From positions 40,302 through 104,301 of the forward strand of contig JAAMPI010000007.1 of the NCBI GenBank assembly GCA_013054445.1: 64,000 nucleotides of DNA, read 5' to 3'. The notes beneath the pieces are model-generated. The model saw only the letters and a list, made by a program, of their open reading frames with translations, was not told the DNA's origin and ran no database searches. A program made the position numbers and the translations under genes. This DNA is from Cudoniella acicularis (lineage: Eukaryota; Ascomycota; Leotiomycetes; Helotiales; Helotiaceae). Below, in pieces: positions 1-9,003 of this stretch; positions within the stretch are counted from its first letter, which is position 1; every line of letters begins with the position of its first letter.

Positions 1-78
1 CTGCTTGCTGCTTGGGATATAAAGCGAATCTTGCACTTCAGGTTGAATATTGGAAATTGTTTGATTGCAGATACCATA

Positions 79-1104
79 ATGTCTATTCGCACAGCTCTTG
101 TCACCGGATCCGCGAACGGCATTGGTCGTGCCATCGCGTTGCGCCTCGCACAAGATGGTTTCCAGTTGGCCATCAACGATTTGGCCAGCCAGGAAGCCAG
201 GCTCAGGGAGCTGCAGCATGAGATTGAGCTGAAAGGTATGTCTCCCGTCTTCGAAACGGACTTGGGCTGAAGCAAATCGCAGGCAAAAGATGTGTCGTCC
301 TTCTTGCCGATGTCAGCAGCGAAGACGACGTTGCAAACATGGTGCAAAATACAGTCCAGATGCTCGGTGGGCTTGATGTGAGTGACTGTTGAGCAGCCAG
401 TGCTAGACGGAGAATTGACCAAGAACTATGTTTGAAGGTGATGATTGCTAATGCCGGGATCATTCTCGTCAAATCACTCCTTGAAATCAGTGCAAGCGAA
501 TGGGATAGAATCCAAGCAGTAAGCCCTTCTGTCGTGATTTTCTCTTAGGAGATGGATCCTAAAAGAAAGCAAGATCAACGTTCGAGGGGTATTCCTGTGT
601 TACAAGCATGCAGGCCTAGAAATGATTAAGCAGGGCCGTGGTGGAAAGATAATTGGCGCATGCTCCATTTCAGGTTATCGGCCGGTAAGATGCGAGAAAC
701 TGACAACCGTCCAGTCTCCGCAGACGCCCGCATATTCGGTCAGCAAGTGGGCCATTCGCGGGCTCACGCAGGTTGCTGCAATGGATCTGGCACGGCACGG
801 GATAACCGTCAATGCATATTGCCCAGGAATGGTCCGTACCGACATGTGGGAGACGATCGACAGCAGTCTTGCTACTCAAATGGGAATTCCCAAGGGAGTA
901 GTGTTTGAGAAGGCTGTGGCAAGCCGCATTGCATCTAAGCGGGCTCAGGTATGTCGGCGGCCTTGGCTGGGTCGACAACGTTAACTGACGACGGCGCAGA
1001 CTCCTGACGACATTTCTGGCTTGGTTAACTTCTTGGCGGGTAAGGACTCGGACCAGATCACGGGGCAGAGCTTGATCGTGGATGGAGGAATGGTGTTTTC
1101 CTAA
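79..1104 (+). CDS. Short-chain dehydrogenase/reductase, acetoin/diacetyl-reductase-like, about six exons
   Basis: NAD(P)-dependent oxidoreductase of the classical SDR family. Seen: TGSANGIG near residue 7 (cofactor-binding TGxxxGxG), NAG near residue 88, then YSVSK (catalytic Tyr and Lys), [14 protein letters not shown] and a C-terminal [13 protein letters not shown]. The end resembles butanediol dehydrogenase/diacetyl reductases, so a small diketone or hydroxyketone substrate is plausible but inferred. Exons that keep phase: 79-235, 283-377, 438-518, 574-684, then to 948, and 1000-1104. The fourth intron is odd: GT at 685 with acceptors at 714 or 723 gives only 30 or 39 bases, all in frame, so retention also gives an open protein. 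The ATG at 79 places the Rossmann motif at the usual distance. Soluble cytosolic enzyme; no signal peptide seen. Next to other redox genes. Confidence 0.85.
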
Positions 1105-1761
1105 GGGGTTGAGAGTGATGCGAGATTGGGTTCTGTGTGACTTTAGACATTAGGTAACCTTAAGCTATCTGACTGGAGTTCGCATGGGGTCGCTGGTTAG
1201 AGAAGCCGAGGCTGCGAATTGAAGTCCATGTTATCAAACCAAAGGCACTTCTGCTCGTGTGTCAGTGTGAATCAGCGCGTGGGCGTAAGGATGGAAGAAG
1301 TGAAGTGAGGTCGATGATGTGGCCGAACCGAGCGCCGAGTGCCGAGCCGAGCGGCCCACGCTCTCCTCTTCCCTCCCCTCCCCAGCTCGCCCCGCTGGGG
1401 CCCCAGTTTCCAAGCCGACAACCCGAAAGCAATCATCATCGATCACGCATTATTTCCCTCGCACGCTGCATTTCCCCGCATTCCAAAGTTTCGTCTTGTG
1501 AACACACGTGGCGGCCGGGAAGCCGCGGCAGGAAGATGGGTACTACCTACACGGTACCGTACTCAAAATTTCTATACCTAAGTCGTACCGTTCTTCTTTC
1601 TAGCCCAACGAGCGTGAACGTTGCCATGAATGAATCCAGAACACGAGCTCGACTAGTCTGCACCAGGTGTCATGAACGCAAGGTGCGCAAGTCACCTCCA
1701 TTTGGACTTCCCCCAGAGGCGATTGTGTCCATCCGACTCCTCACCACCCCGACAAATCAAC
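1105..1761. other. Intergenic stretch upstream of the lipocalin-like pseudogene
   Basis: No gene supported. It holds GC-rich, pyrimidine-rich sequence near 1340-1400 and a short reading frame at 1625-1681 with CxxCxxxxK, like the start of a Zn(II)2Cys6 cluster but without the remaining cysteines. It probably contains the promoter of the following gene. Confidence 0.4.
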
Positions 1762-2328
1762 ATGACGAAGCAGCCTCCATCCGATATCGTCGGCGTCTGA
1801 CGCCTCCTTACTTGCGAGTTCTATGAGCCCTCGTCTTCGACAAACGTCGTCCAGCCTCTTGGGCCGTCTCCGTCTAGTCGCTTCGTCATAACCCACGGCG
1901 GCTACACATCCTGCATTATAACGTCTCCAGAGGCTAGTGCGCCGATCTCGACAAGCTGGGTGCAGGCATCCCCCGAAGAGATTGCGAGGGTGGCGCGTAC
2001 CATGACGGCTTATTGCGGGCCATATCAGGCATGGGAGGAGAACAATGAGACGTTCTTCGCAACAAGTGTCGAGATTAGTCTGAATCCGGAGTGGATTGGA
2101 GGGGAGCAAGTACGACGGTGGGCAGTAAGAAAGGAGCTAGGAAGAGTGCTGCTGACGTTGAGGCCGGTTCAGGAGTTTGAGTTACCGGTAAGTACTACAT
2201 AAAGTGGTTTGTTCTCGACTTGCTTATGGCTGGTATGGTTGACCGTGAGGTAGAATGGAATGAAACTCTTAGCGAAGCTGGAATGGGAGAAGATAGCTGA
2301 GTGCAATATACGATCAGCGAATCTCTAG
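1762..2328 (+). pseudogene. Lipocalin-like domain protein (Lipocalin_5 type) with Trp to TGA nonsense codon
   Basis: Fungal proteins of this family are about 150-170 residues, form one small beta-barrel and often sit near biosynthetic or redox genes. Seen: ATG at 1762 opens DIVGV, then TGA at 1798-1800, then RLLTCEF, PLGPSPSSRFVIT, GGYTSCIITS, an AGP-like CGPY, and SLNPEWIGGEQVRRW. The reading continues through a clean 66-base intron (2188-2253) to NGMKLLAKLEWEKI and TAG at 2326. The family start is G-x-W-R-L, so the TGA sits exactly at the near-invariant Trp (TGG to TGA, one base). Everything else is open and the splice is intact, so the lesion is recent, or a base-call error. The total would be 166 codons. 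Function of the intact protein is unknown. Confidence 0.7.
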
Positions 2329-2741
2329 GATGGGGCCGCAAGTTGGTAGAGCATGCCGGAGGAAGCGTGGAAGTAGCCTGTCATAACTGAAAGGAATAGA
2401 AATAAGAGGTTGTGGAGGTTAGCAGCGTTTGCAGGAAGCTATTGATAATTCCCCCCCAAAGTCTCGATCATCATTGGAATCATTATCTTGCTAGGTCACC
2501 TCCACCTTCCCCATCCGACTTCCTCTTTGGAGACATTAGGAGCCTCTTGCTGCGTTTCATCACCGCATTTGAATGATTTTACTACTACTATCAATAAATC
2601 ACAACGAGTATATGTTTTAAGCTCAAAATTTGAGGACAGTAATATAAAGTAGAGGGATTCGAAACTTGCTCGCATTTTTACTTTCTCATTCAATCAAGAG
2701 CGGGGATTCACACTACCTTGACTTTTACAGGGAACCCAATT

Positions 2742-3833
2742 TTACAAGTTCGCAAATCGACTATTTGACGAGCTTGCCGTGGGCTTTTTCTCAAACGAAC
2801 TCCAGTCGTACAACTTCAACGATTCCTCGACACTGAGAAGTCCCTTCTTGTCCTCGTCACTCAAGAAGTCCATCCCTTCCACTAATGTGATGCCCTCCCA
2901 CTTAGGTGGGCCGTGCTCAGCTGTCCATTGAAAGAATCGCCATTGTGAAGCTTGTTCCTCGCCCATGTGACCCCAAAGTCGAATGTAATCCTGCGGTGAA
3001 ATTTGTACGGCAGCAGTCGATCCTTCTTCTGGCGCGATGCCAGTGACCCGTCCCCAGAGTGCAAGATACGAGTCGATAGTCAGAGTCTCAACGTTGCATC
3101 TGACAAATGAGCCTTGAGGCGGTGGGTTTTTGATGAGCGCTCGAACAAAGATGCCTCCGTTGACGGCATGATCTCCAAAGCATGGATATGGGGTGGTAGG
3201 CGGGACTGGATACATTGTGATATACTTCTTGGCACTTGGCTTTGGAGTGGTCAGCGAACGCCCAGACAGGAAACAGATGATAGCGTGACTTACCAAATAG
3301 ATAGGCCTGAAGATATCATACAGTAGTGGATTGTTCGCAAAGATGGTGAACACGGCGAAAGTAGTCTTGGCAGCGAGGTCGGGCATTTCGCTCGTGATGT
3401 GTGTAACGAAGCGTCCTTTGCCTTCAAAATGAGGACAAACAGCCTCCCCCTGCGTAATCAGGCTCGTGTGGGGGCCACAACTCAGAACGAGTCTTTGGAG
3501 TGACTGGGCTTTGGTTGCGGCGCGTGCAATTCTCTTTCCTTGTTCGAACTCCATATTTATTGACTTCTCAGGCCCCAAGTCGAAGAATGTATCGTAATAA
3601 TCGGTGAAGGCAAAGATTGCGGTGGCGCCTTGGAAAGCCCTCTCGAGGCTCTCCTCGTCGTTGAGATTGGCGGAAACCATTTCAACTCCTTTTGCGGCAA
3701 GCGCTTTCGCTTTCTGGCTCGAAGTGCTTCTCGTCGTCCCTCTAACCTTCCAGCCTGGCTCTTTGAGGAATATATCAACGACTCCTCCGCCTTGCCCTCC
3801 AGTTGCACCAATGACGACGATGAGATTCGACAT
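2742..3833 (-). CDS. NmrA-like family NAD(P)-binding protein
   Basis: Atypical SDR of the NmrA/HSCARG type: nucleotide-binding proteins, often redox sensors or isomerase/reductase-like enzymes. Seen: ATG at 3833; VVIGATGGQGGG at residues 6-17 is the glycine-rich loop; ANLNDEESLERAFQGATAIF matches the family stretch after beta-3; then a long C-terminal substrate-binding half. The frame is open for 363 codons, but minus-strand bases 3293-3240 look like a 54-base intron: GTAAGT donor, GCTGACC branch, AAAG acceptor. It lies in frame, so splicing gives 345 residues without a hydrophobic insert (IICFLSG) that the family does not have. I favour the spliced form. It is tail-to-tail with the lipocalin-like locus; the intergene to the divergent FAD oxidoreductase is about 670 bases. 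Probably cytosolic. Confidence 0.8.
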   Translation of the reverse strand: MSNLIVVIGATGGQGGGVVDIFLKEPGWKVRGTTRSTSSQKAKALAAKGVEMVSANLNDEESLERAFQGATAIFAFTDYYDTFFDLGPEKSINMEFEQGKRIARAATKAQSLQRLVLSCGPHTSLITQGEAVCPHFEGKGRFVTHITSEMPDLAAKTTFAVFTIFANNPLLYDIFRPIYLVSHAIICFLSGRSLTTPKPSAKKYITMYPVPPTTPYPCFGDHAVNGGIFVRALIKNPPPQGSFVRCNVETLTIDSYLALWGRVTGIAPEEGSTAAVQISPQDYIRLWGHMGEEQASQWRFFQWTAEHGPPKWEGITLVEGMDFLSDEDKKGLLSVEESLKLYDWSSFEKKPTASSSNSRFANL

Positions 3834-4101
3834 TGTTTGGAAAGGTTCTGGGTGTGCCTGATGGGATAGATCCTGATAGATGGTTGTATCTGCTGAAGTT
3901 CAGTTCAACACCTTTAAATAGTCTCAGAGGTATTGTTGAATCCGAGGCGCTATTATTCATTGTACGAAACCCCTCACTATCGGATGTTGAATTCCACCGT
4001 CGGGAGGTCTAATCTCACCGTCTGCAGAATTGACTGCATCGTAAGAAGAACCAAGGGAGCAAGAGAGCCGAGGATTGAGGTGAGAGAGGGGCGAAACTTC
4101 G

Positions 4102-4135
4102 GTCGGCAGTCGGGCGGCAGTCGGGCGGCAGTCGG
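4102..4135. repeat. Three copies of a GC-rich 11-bp tandem repeat
   Basis: The unit CGGCAGTCGGG runs about three times in the shared upstream region between the divergent NmrA-like and FAD oxidoreductase genes. It could be a promoter element or simple slippage; no role is shown. Confidence 0.6.
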
Positions 4136-4505
4136 CTTGCTGCCGATTCGACTTGCTGCTCTCGTCTAGACCTTCATGCTTAACCGAATAGCTTCAATGG
4201 CAGCTAGCATACCTCAAGTGATAGGGGTTATTTTGGTAGATTTTGAATGGTTTGAATCTTCCGAGGCACAATTACACGCAGGCAACTCCTCACTCGGTTC
4301 GGGCTAACTGGTGAGCTTGACAAGGAGGCCCAAGCATCGCGAGGATCAGCCGACGCGTATAACCAGAGAATCGCCCCTCTCCTTTCCCTTCTTGATTCCG
4401 TGTCTTCTATCGAGAGGACCACCTTCTATAGCTCCTTATCCCATTTACTCTTGCCCACTGTGACGGCGTACTGTACACTCTCCCGTCAAGGCGTGCTATT
4501 TCACT

Positions 4506-6323
4506 ATGGAGACTTTCCCAAACTCGGGAATTCTGGTGGAGGCGGAGGCGTTCGACGACTTCGGCGGCTGGGTGCTGGACTCGCAGTTTGACCTGGAAAT
4601 GGGCTCGCCGTACCTCCTCGCCCACGGCAATGGACGGCCCGTTGCGGATGCGACAACTGCCATCTCGATCACGGATGCAGGTCAATACAATGTCTGGGTT
4701 CGCGCCAAGGATTGGGTTCCTGGCCATCACCCGGGGAGATTCACGCTCGCCATCAACGGAAAGCCGCTCGATGCCGTCTTTGGCGCGAACAACAGGGACT
4801 GGGCCTGGCAGCTTGGGGGCAGTGTGCAACTCCCCGCCGGTGAGACGCGACTTGCGTTGCACGACATGACTGGGTTCTGCGGACGTTGCGATGCCATCTT
4901 CTTCAGCCGCGACGATACATCGTCCCGGTCCCCGCCTAACGCCATCGATGAGCCGACCCGCGCATGGCGGCGGCGGCTACGCGGCCTACCCGACAAGCCT
5001 GTCGATGCGGGGACCTTTGATGTCGTGGTTGTTGGTGGTGGGGTGCCGGGGTGCGCGGCTACTTTGACAGCGGCACGACTAGGAGAGCGTGTAGCCCTCG
5101 TCCAGGACCGTCCCTATCTCGGTGGCAATGCGAGTTTGGAGATTGGACTCTCACCGCGTGGCATGAACAGGCCGTTGATCAGCGAGCTCTCGCAGCGCCA
5201 TAGCAATGGCGACTTGTACGCAAAGCAGTTGCTCGATGCCGAGCCGAATGTAACCCTCTTCCTCGAGCACACCGTTTACAATACCACCGTCGTTGACTCG
5301 ACCATCGTCTCACTCGACGCTCGCGATGCCCGCACCGGACGAGAGATCCGCCTCTCGGCCCCAGTGTTCATTGACTGCTCCGGAAAAGCCATCCTCGGAT
5401 TATATTCGGGCGCAGAAACGCTTTACGGGCAAGAGTCCAAGGCAGACTACGGCGAGAGCCTCGCCCCAGAACAGGCCGATAACATGCATCATGGGCACAC
5501 GGTCTTTTTCCGGACTCGAATGGCTGACTCGTCGGTCCCCTTCCCCTCTGTACCGTGGGCCAGTGAAGTTGCGAAAGACTTCTCCGACTTGCGTGGTCAG
5601 CTCGAGAAGCCCGGTCTCGAGAATGGACCTGGGCCTCTCGTCATCCCTCCAAATTTTGTTCCCGACCCGACCATGAGCCTACGAATGAAGGGGCCTCTCA
5701 CCCACTTTTGGGAGTACGGCCAGTGGCTTGATCCTTATACGGAGGGCGAGCACATCCGCGACCACCTTCTCCGCGCCATCTATGGCACCTTTTCCAACGT
5801 AAAGACAATGGAGCCCGAAACCTACGCGAATCTCGAGTTTGATTGGGTGGCTTATGTCCCTGCACAGGGAGAGTTCCGGTGATATAAGGGCGACTACATC
5901 CTCACCGAGACCGATATCCGCAATCACAGACCATTCTCGGATGCCGTGGTGCAGAATGGAGGGGCTTTTTGTTTGCACTACCCGGGCGACAAGAAGTATG
6001 ACTTTCGCCTCAAGGCTTGGGAATGGGACGAGCGAGACAAGAAGCCTTACGATATCCCGTTTCGCTGCCTCTATTCCGTTAATATCTCGAACTTGATGAT
6101 GGCGGGAAAACACATAAGCACTACACATATTGGGGGCTCTAACGCCAAGTTCATGGCCAACGGCGGACAGCACGCCATCGCTACGGCAACTGCGGCTCAC
6201 CTATGCAACAAGTACAAAATCGGACCTCGAGGCATTTACGAGGACCACTTGCCGGAGCTGAAGGCTACAGTCCTGAGCCAAGGCCATAGCGTTTGGGATA
6301 GAAAGGCAGACAACCGATTATAG
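4506..6323 (+). pseudogene. FAD-dependent oxidoreductase (FAD_oxidored family) with N-terminal accessory domain, one in-frame TGA
   Basis: Seen: ATG at 4506. An N-terminal beta-rich domain (about residues 8-135; AEAFDDFGGW, YNVWVRAKDW) resembles carbohydrate-binding-like modules. Then FDVVVVGGGVPGCAA (residues 171-185) is the FAD-binding Rossmann loop, followed by LGGNASLEIGLS. The frame stops at TGA 5880-5882 and continues in the same frame as YKGDYILTETDI, DIPFRCLYSVNISNLMMAGK (FAD-contact region) and HIGGSNAKFMANGGQ to 6323. The family has Arg-Arg before the GDYIL block, so CGA to TGA is the simplest lesion. No intron with usual signals removes the stop without deleting conserved residues. 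A full protein would be about 605 residues. Either a fresh pseudogene, a sequence error, or a gene that makes a shortened product lacking the C-terminal FAD contacts. Single exon. Confidence 0.8.
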
Positions 6324-6719
6324 CGTTCCCCACACTTTTTTTTGGCCGAAGTTGATACACGGCAATGATTTTAAAGGGGGGGGGGGGATTCGAAATTATA
6401 TTACTTAGTACCAAATCGATCAATGTTCTTGATTTTCGGTATAGTTTTGTTGATGCTATTATTGACTTGTGATTCGTGAAATATATTCTAAATAACAAGT
6501 GTAAAGCATCTGGCTCGATTAACGTGCAAGGTAAGCTATGTGTGAATTGAGTTACAAAGTATCGGGGCATTTCTGCCAAGTCTTTCTTTTTTAGGTATGA
6601 AAGCACTTTTAAGCAAAAAATAAGCATGAGAAACTGAATATAAAACGAGTTAGTAAGAAATTCTATCCAGGCAGCTGTTTATCAGTATGACGATCCGTTA
6701 TTTCCTATAGCTTCCGTCG
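6324..6719. other. AT-rich spacer with a G12 run
   Basis: No gene supported. A run of twelve G at 6376-6387 lies just 3' of the FAD oxidoreductase, followed by AT-rich sequence. The run is a likely assembly weak point. Confidence 0.5.
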
Positions 6720-7382
6720 TCACGTGAACTTATCCGCTGTAACAGTCGACGTAGTCGGAGGGCAGCAGGAGGGATCACAATACAACAGAGCAAGTAACAC
6801 GCGGTCAACTATAAAGGATGCTTTTTGAGGATACAAGTAGATTGCTGAGTAAAGGTATATATAAGTGTATAGAGATAAAACTCATGTCACGGCCTGCTGC
6901 GCCGGCGCGTCGAGCCTTAGGCATTTTGGACACGTGACCTCTGCTATGTATATAGATGCTGATTCTCTCAGCTCTCCTTCTCTCCTTAGTTTGTTCTCTT
7001 TGTATAGACAGTTGACTAGGCGAATGGAATTGCTTACCCAGTACTGTTCGTCTTGAGCCGCCACAAGGTTGGTTGGTTGGTTCTGGGCTTGAGGCAGAGC
7101 TTGAGGGGGCTATCTTTGTCACAGACCTGGTTTGACGTACAGTCCTGCGACTAAGGAGACTCAGACAGTGTGGCGCTATATGCGACAGGAGGCTGCGACG
7201 CAGCCCCTGACCCCTTATCACGTGCCCTCGCTTGCCAGCACTCACCTCCTGTATATAAGGCCCCTTCGGGGCCACCTCTTCCTTCTTCTCTCCTTAGCTT
7301 AGTTTCTTCGTAATATAGCACCTTCTTGCAAATACGTCCCCACGTGACGTCAGGGCCCTCGTGCCTTTGCAGAGCTGTAACA
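6720..7382. repeat. LTR-retrotransposon-like debris with promoter-like modules
   Basis: At 7117 the sequence begins TGTCACAG and at 7375-7382 ends CTGTAACA, an inverted TG...CA pair with one mismatch, as in an LTR of about 266 bp. A second CTGTAACA lies at 6737-6744 and a second TGTCACGG at 6885. Two segments repeat the same order: CACGTG, then TGTATATA, then a pyrimidine tract ending CTTCTCTCCTTAG (near 6931-6990 and 7213-7300). The hairpin GGCCCCTTCGGGGCC is at 7258-7272. No clear target-site duplication and no gag or pol frame remains, so this is LTR-derived at moderate-to-low confidence. Confidence 0.35.
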
Positions 7383-7680
7383 TCTAGTGAATAGATGTTT
7401 GTATAATCAACGAAGTCATGAAGTGCCGAGAAGATATAGTCAGCGGCTAATTTTAGCCACCTAAACCTAACTAAAGTTAGCTTCTAATAGGCTGGATAGG
7501 AGCTAATAAAGAATTCTGGTACAGAGGCTAAAACGGATCCTGGTTTCGAGGGTAAGAGACTGAAAATAAAATATTCCTAGAGAGAAACTCTAAGAGTAAA
7601 GGACTTTAATAGGATTAAAAGGGGAATTACTAAACCTATTTTTAATCTCTAAAAAACTAACCTCTTAGTCAATCATAGCT

Positions 7681-7962
7681 ACAAACCCTCCTCCCAAACG
7701 AAGAAGCGAAAGGTTAAGCAGAAGGAAGACTACCCTAATTAATAAAGCTCACGAACTTACAGAGTTCTACGAGGTAGACGTAGCACTTATTATCCGTAGC
7801 CGTAAGAGTAGTTAATATTTTACTTACAATTCTCTCGATCTCGAGTCTTGGCCACCGTCTAAAGAGCAAATCGTACGAAGCACCTGCCGGCGGTCCTTGT
7901 GGTCTTTTCGTCCAATATTTAGGTCCGATATTCCAGACACTTTATCACTCAACATCGTGTAA
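7681..7962 (+). pseudogene. MADS-box domain fragment
   Basis: Read in one frame from 7681: KRRSERLSRRKTTLINKAHEL, then TEFYEVDVALIIRSRKSS, a TAA at 7813-7815, then YFTYNSLDLESWPPSKEQI and a final TAA at 7960. This follows the MADS-box pattern (basic helix, KKAxEL, a D-V-A-L-I-I strand) and the fungal variant in which YxYNSxDxESWPP follows. MADS-box proteins bind DNA as dimers. The start is not visible, the domain is cut by a stop where the family has a Gly/Arg-Tyr turn, and nothing recognisable follows. It lies in repeat-rich, AT-biased DNA, consistent with a decayed or transposed copy. I see no intact neighbour copy. Confidence 0.55.
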
Positions 7963-9003
7963 TAGATCTCGGTCGGAATTAGCTTGCGCAAGGTTTTTGG
8001 TATATGAGGGTGGATGCCCTTGCTCTTGAGGGTCTTTTGTAAAGGAATTGATGTAAAAGTGGTTGAATAACACGTCGTACAAAAGGTAGTGTTTTGGGTA
8101 ACACGATTTAGTGATTTTGGTATTATTGCACGAACTTCGCTACGAGTGAAGACCTCGCCGAGTAACGCTGGACATATCTCACCGGGCGAGGGGATAGCCT
8201 ATGCTCAGGATACGCTACGACCAGAAACACACCCAGCCCGCATACATCTGCAGAATGCACCAGGGAAGAATACGAATGGTCGAGTACAAATGGTCTAAGG
8301 TAATTCTCTAGGCATCAAGGTCACGCGGGCCGGGAGGGTCTCTAGTCACAGCGTAGGAGATAATATAGAACCCAATTTGGCCTCCTATGTGATCCGGCTA
8401 TAGTTTCCTTGCCGGAATTTGCCCAGGAATTCGTTTGTACTCCCTTACAGGGTTCCTGCCGGAGCTGATTTTATATCCTTTTATCAAAGAGCACGTGACT
8501 ACTAGCCTTAGTTAGCCGTACAATTTCACTAACATCAATTCAGCGTTATCGTATTTGCATATATGATCGCTCTTTACTTAGTGATTCGTTAAAACTGGCT
8601 TCATCGCGGTGTATCTTGTTGCACTGCAAGGTTGCTTTCAACGTGGCGAAGTTCAATTTGTTCTACACCTGCGGAGACCGCAGTAGCCTTTTCGCACAGC
8701 CACAAGACTGGTATTCTCAGTAAGATTTTATGAGCCTATATGTAGACTTCCTCGTAGGCTAGACTAGTGTTGAGTTTTCTGAAACTTTAACTTACGATAT
8801 ATCGAAGGCCACCCGGTTCTTCATATTCGGGTTTTTTGCCAGTAATATATCGGAACAGAGTCAAGGGATCGAAATCCGGACAGGGACCGGGGTATCAGTG
8901 CCCGGCAGTTGTGTGTCAGCAGTGCGGTACGGAGCCTCGCATTATCACGAACTTTCCTGCAGTTTGAGCGCGAAAATTTGCGCACACCAATGTTATATTT
9001 AAG
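7963..9003. other. No gene recognised; upstream region of the next gene
   Basis: Short frames only (for example 8089-8298), with no family resemblance. A CACGTGAC box lies near 8491. The last few hundred bases probably carry the promoter of the gene starting at 9004. Confidence 0.4.

Noticed and set aside
1625..1681. CxxCxxxxK motif, start of a Zn(II)2Cys6 transcription factor
   Set aside because: Only the first two cysteines are present; the rest of the cluster is missing in every frame and no splice restores it.
1798..5882. UGA recoding or reassignment
   Set aside because: The two TGA stand at Trp and Arg positions respectively, and intact genes in the window (SDR region, NACHT, HET, patatin) use TGG for Trp and TGA as a normal stop.
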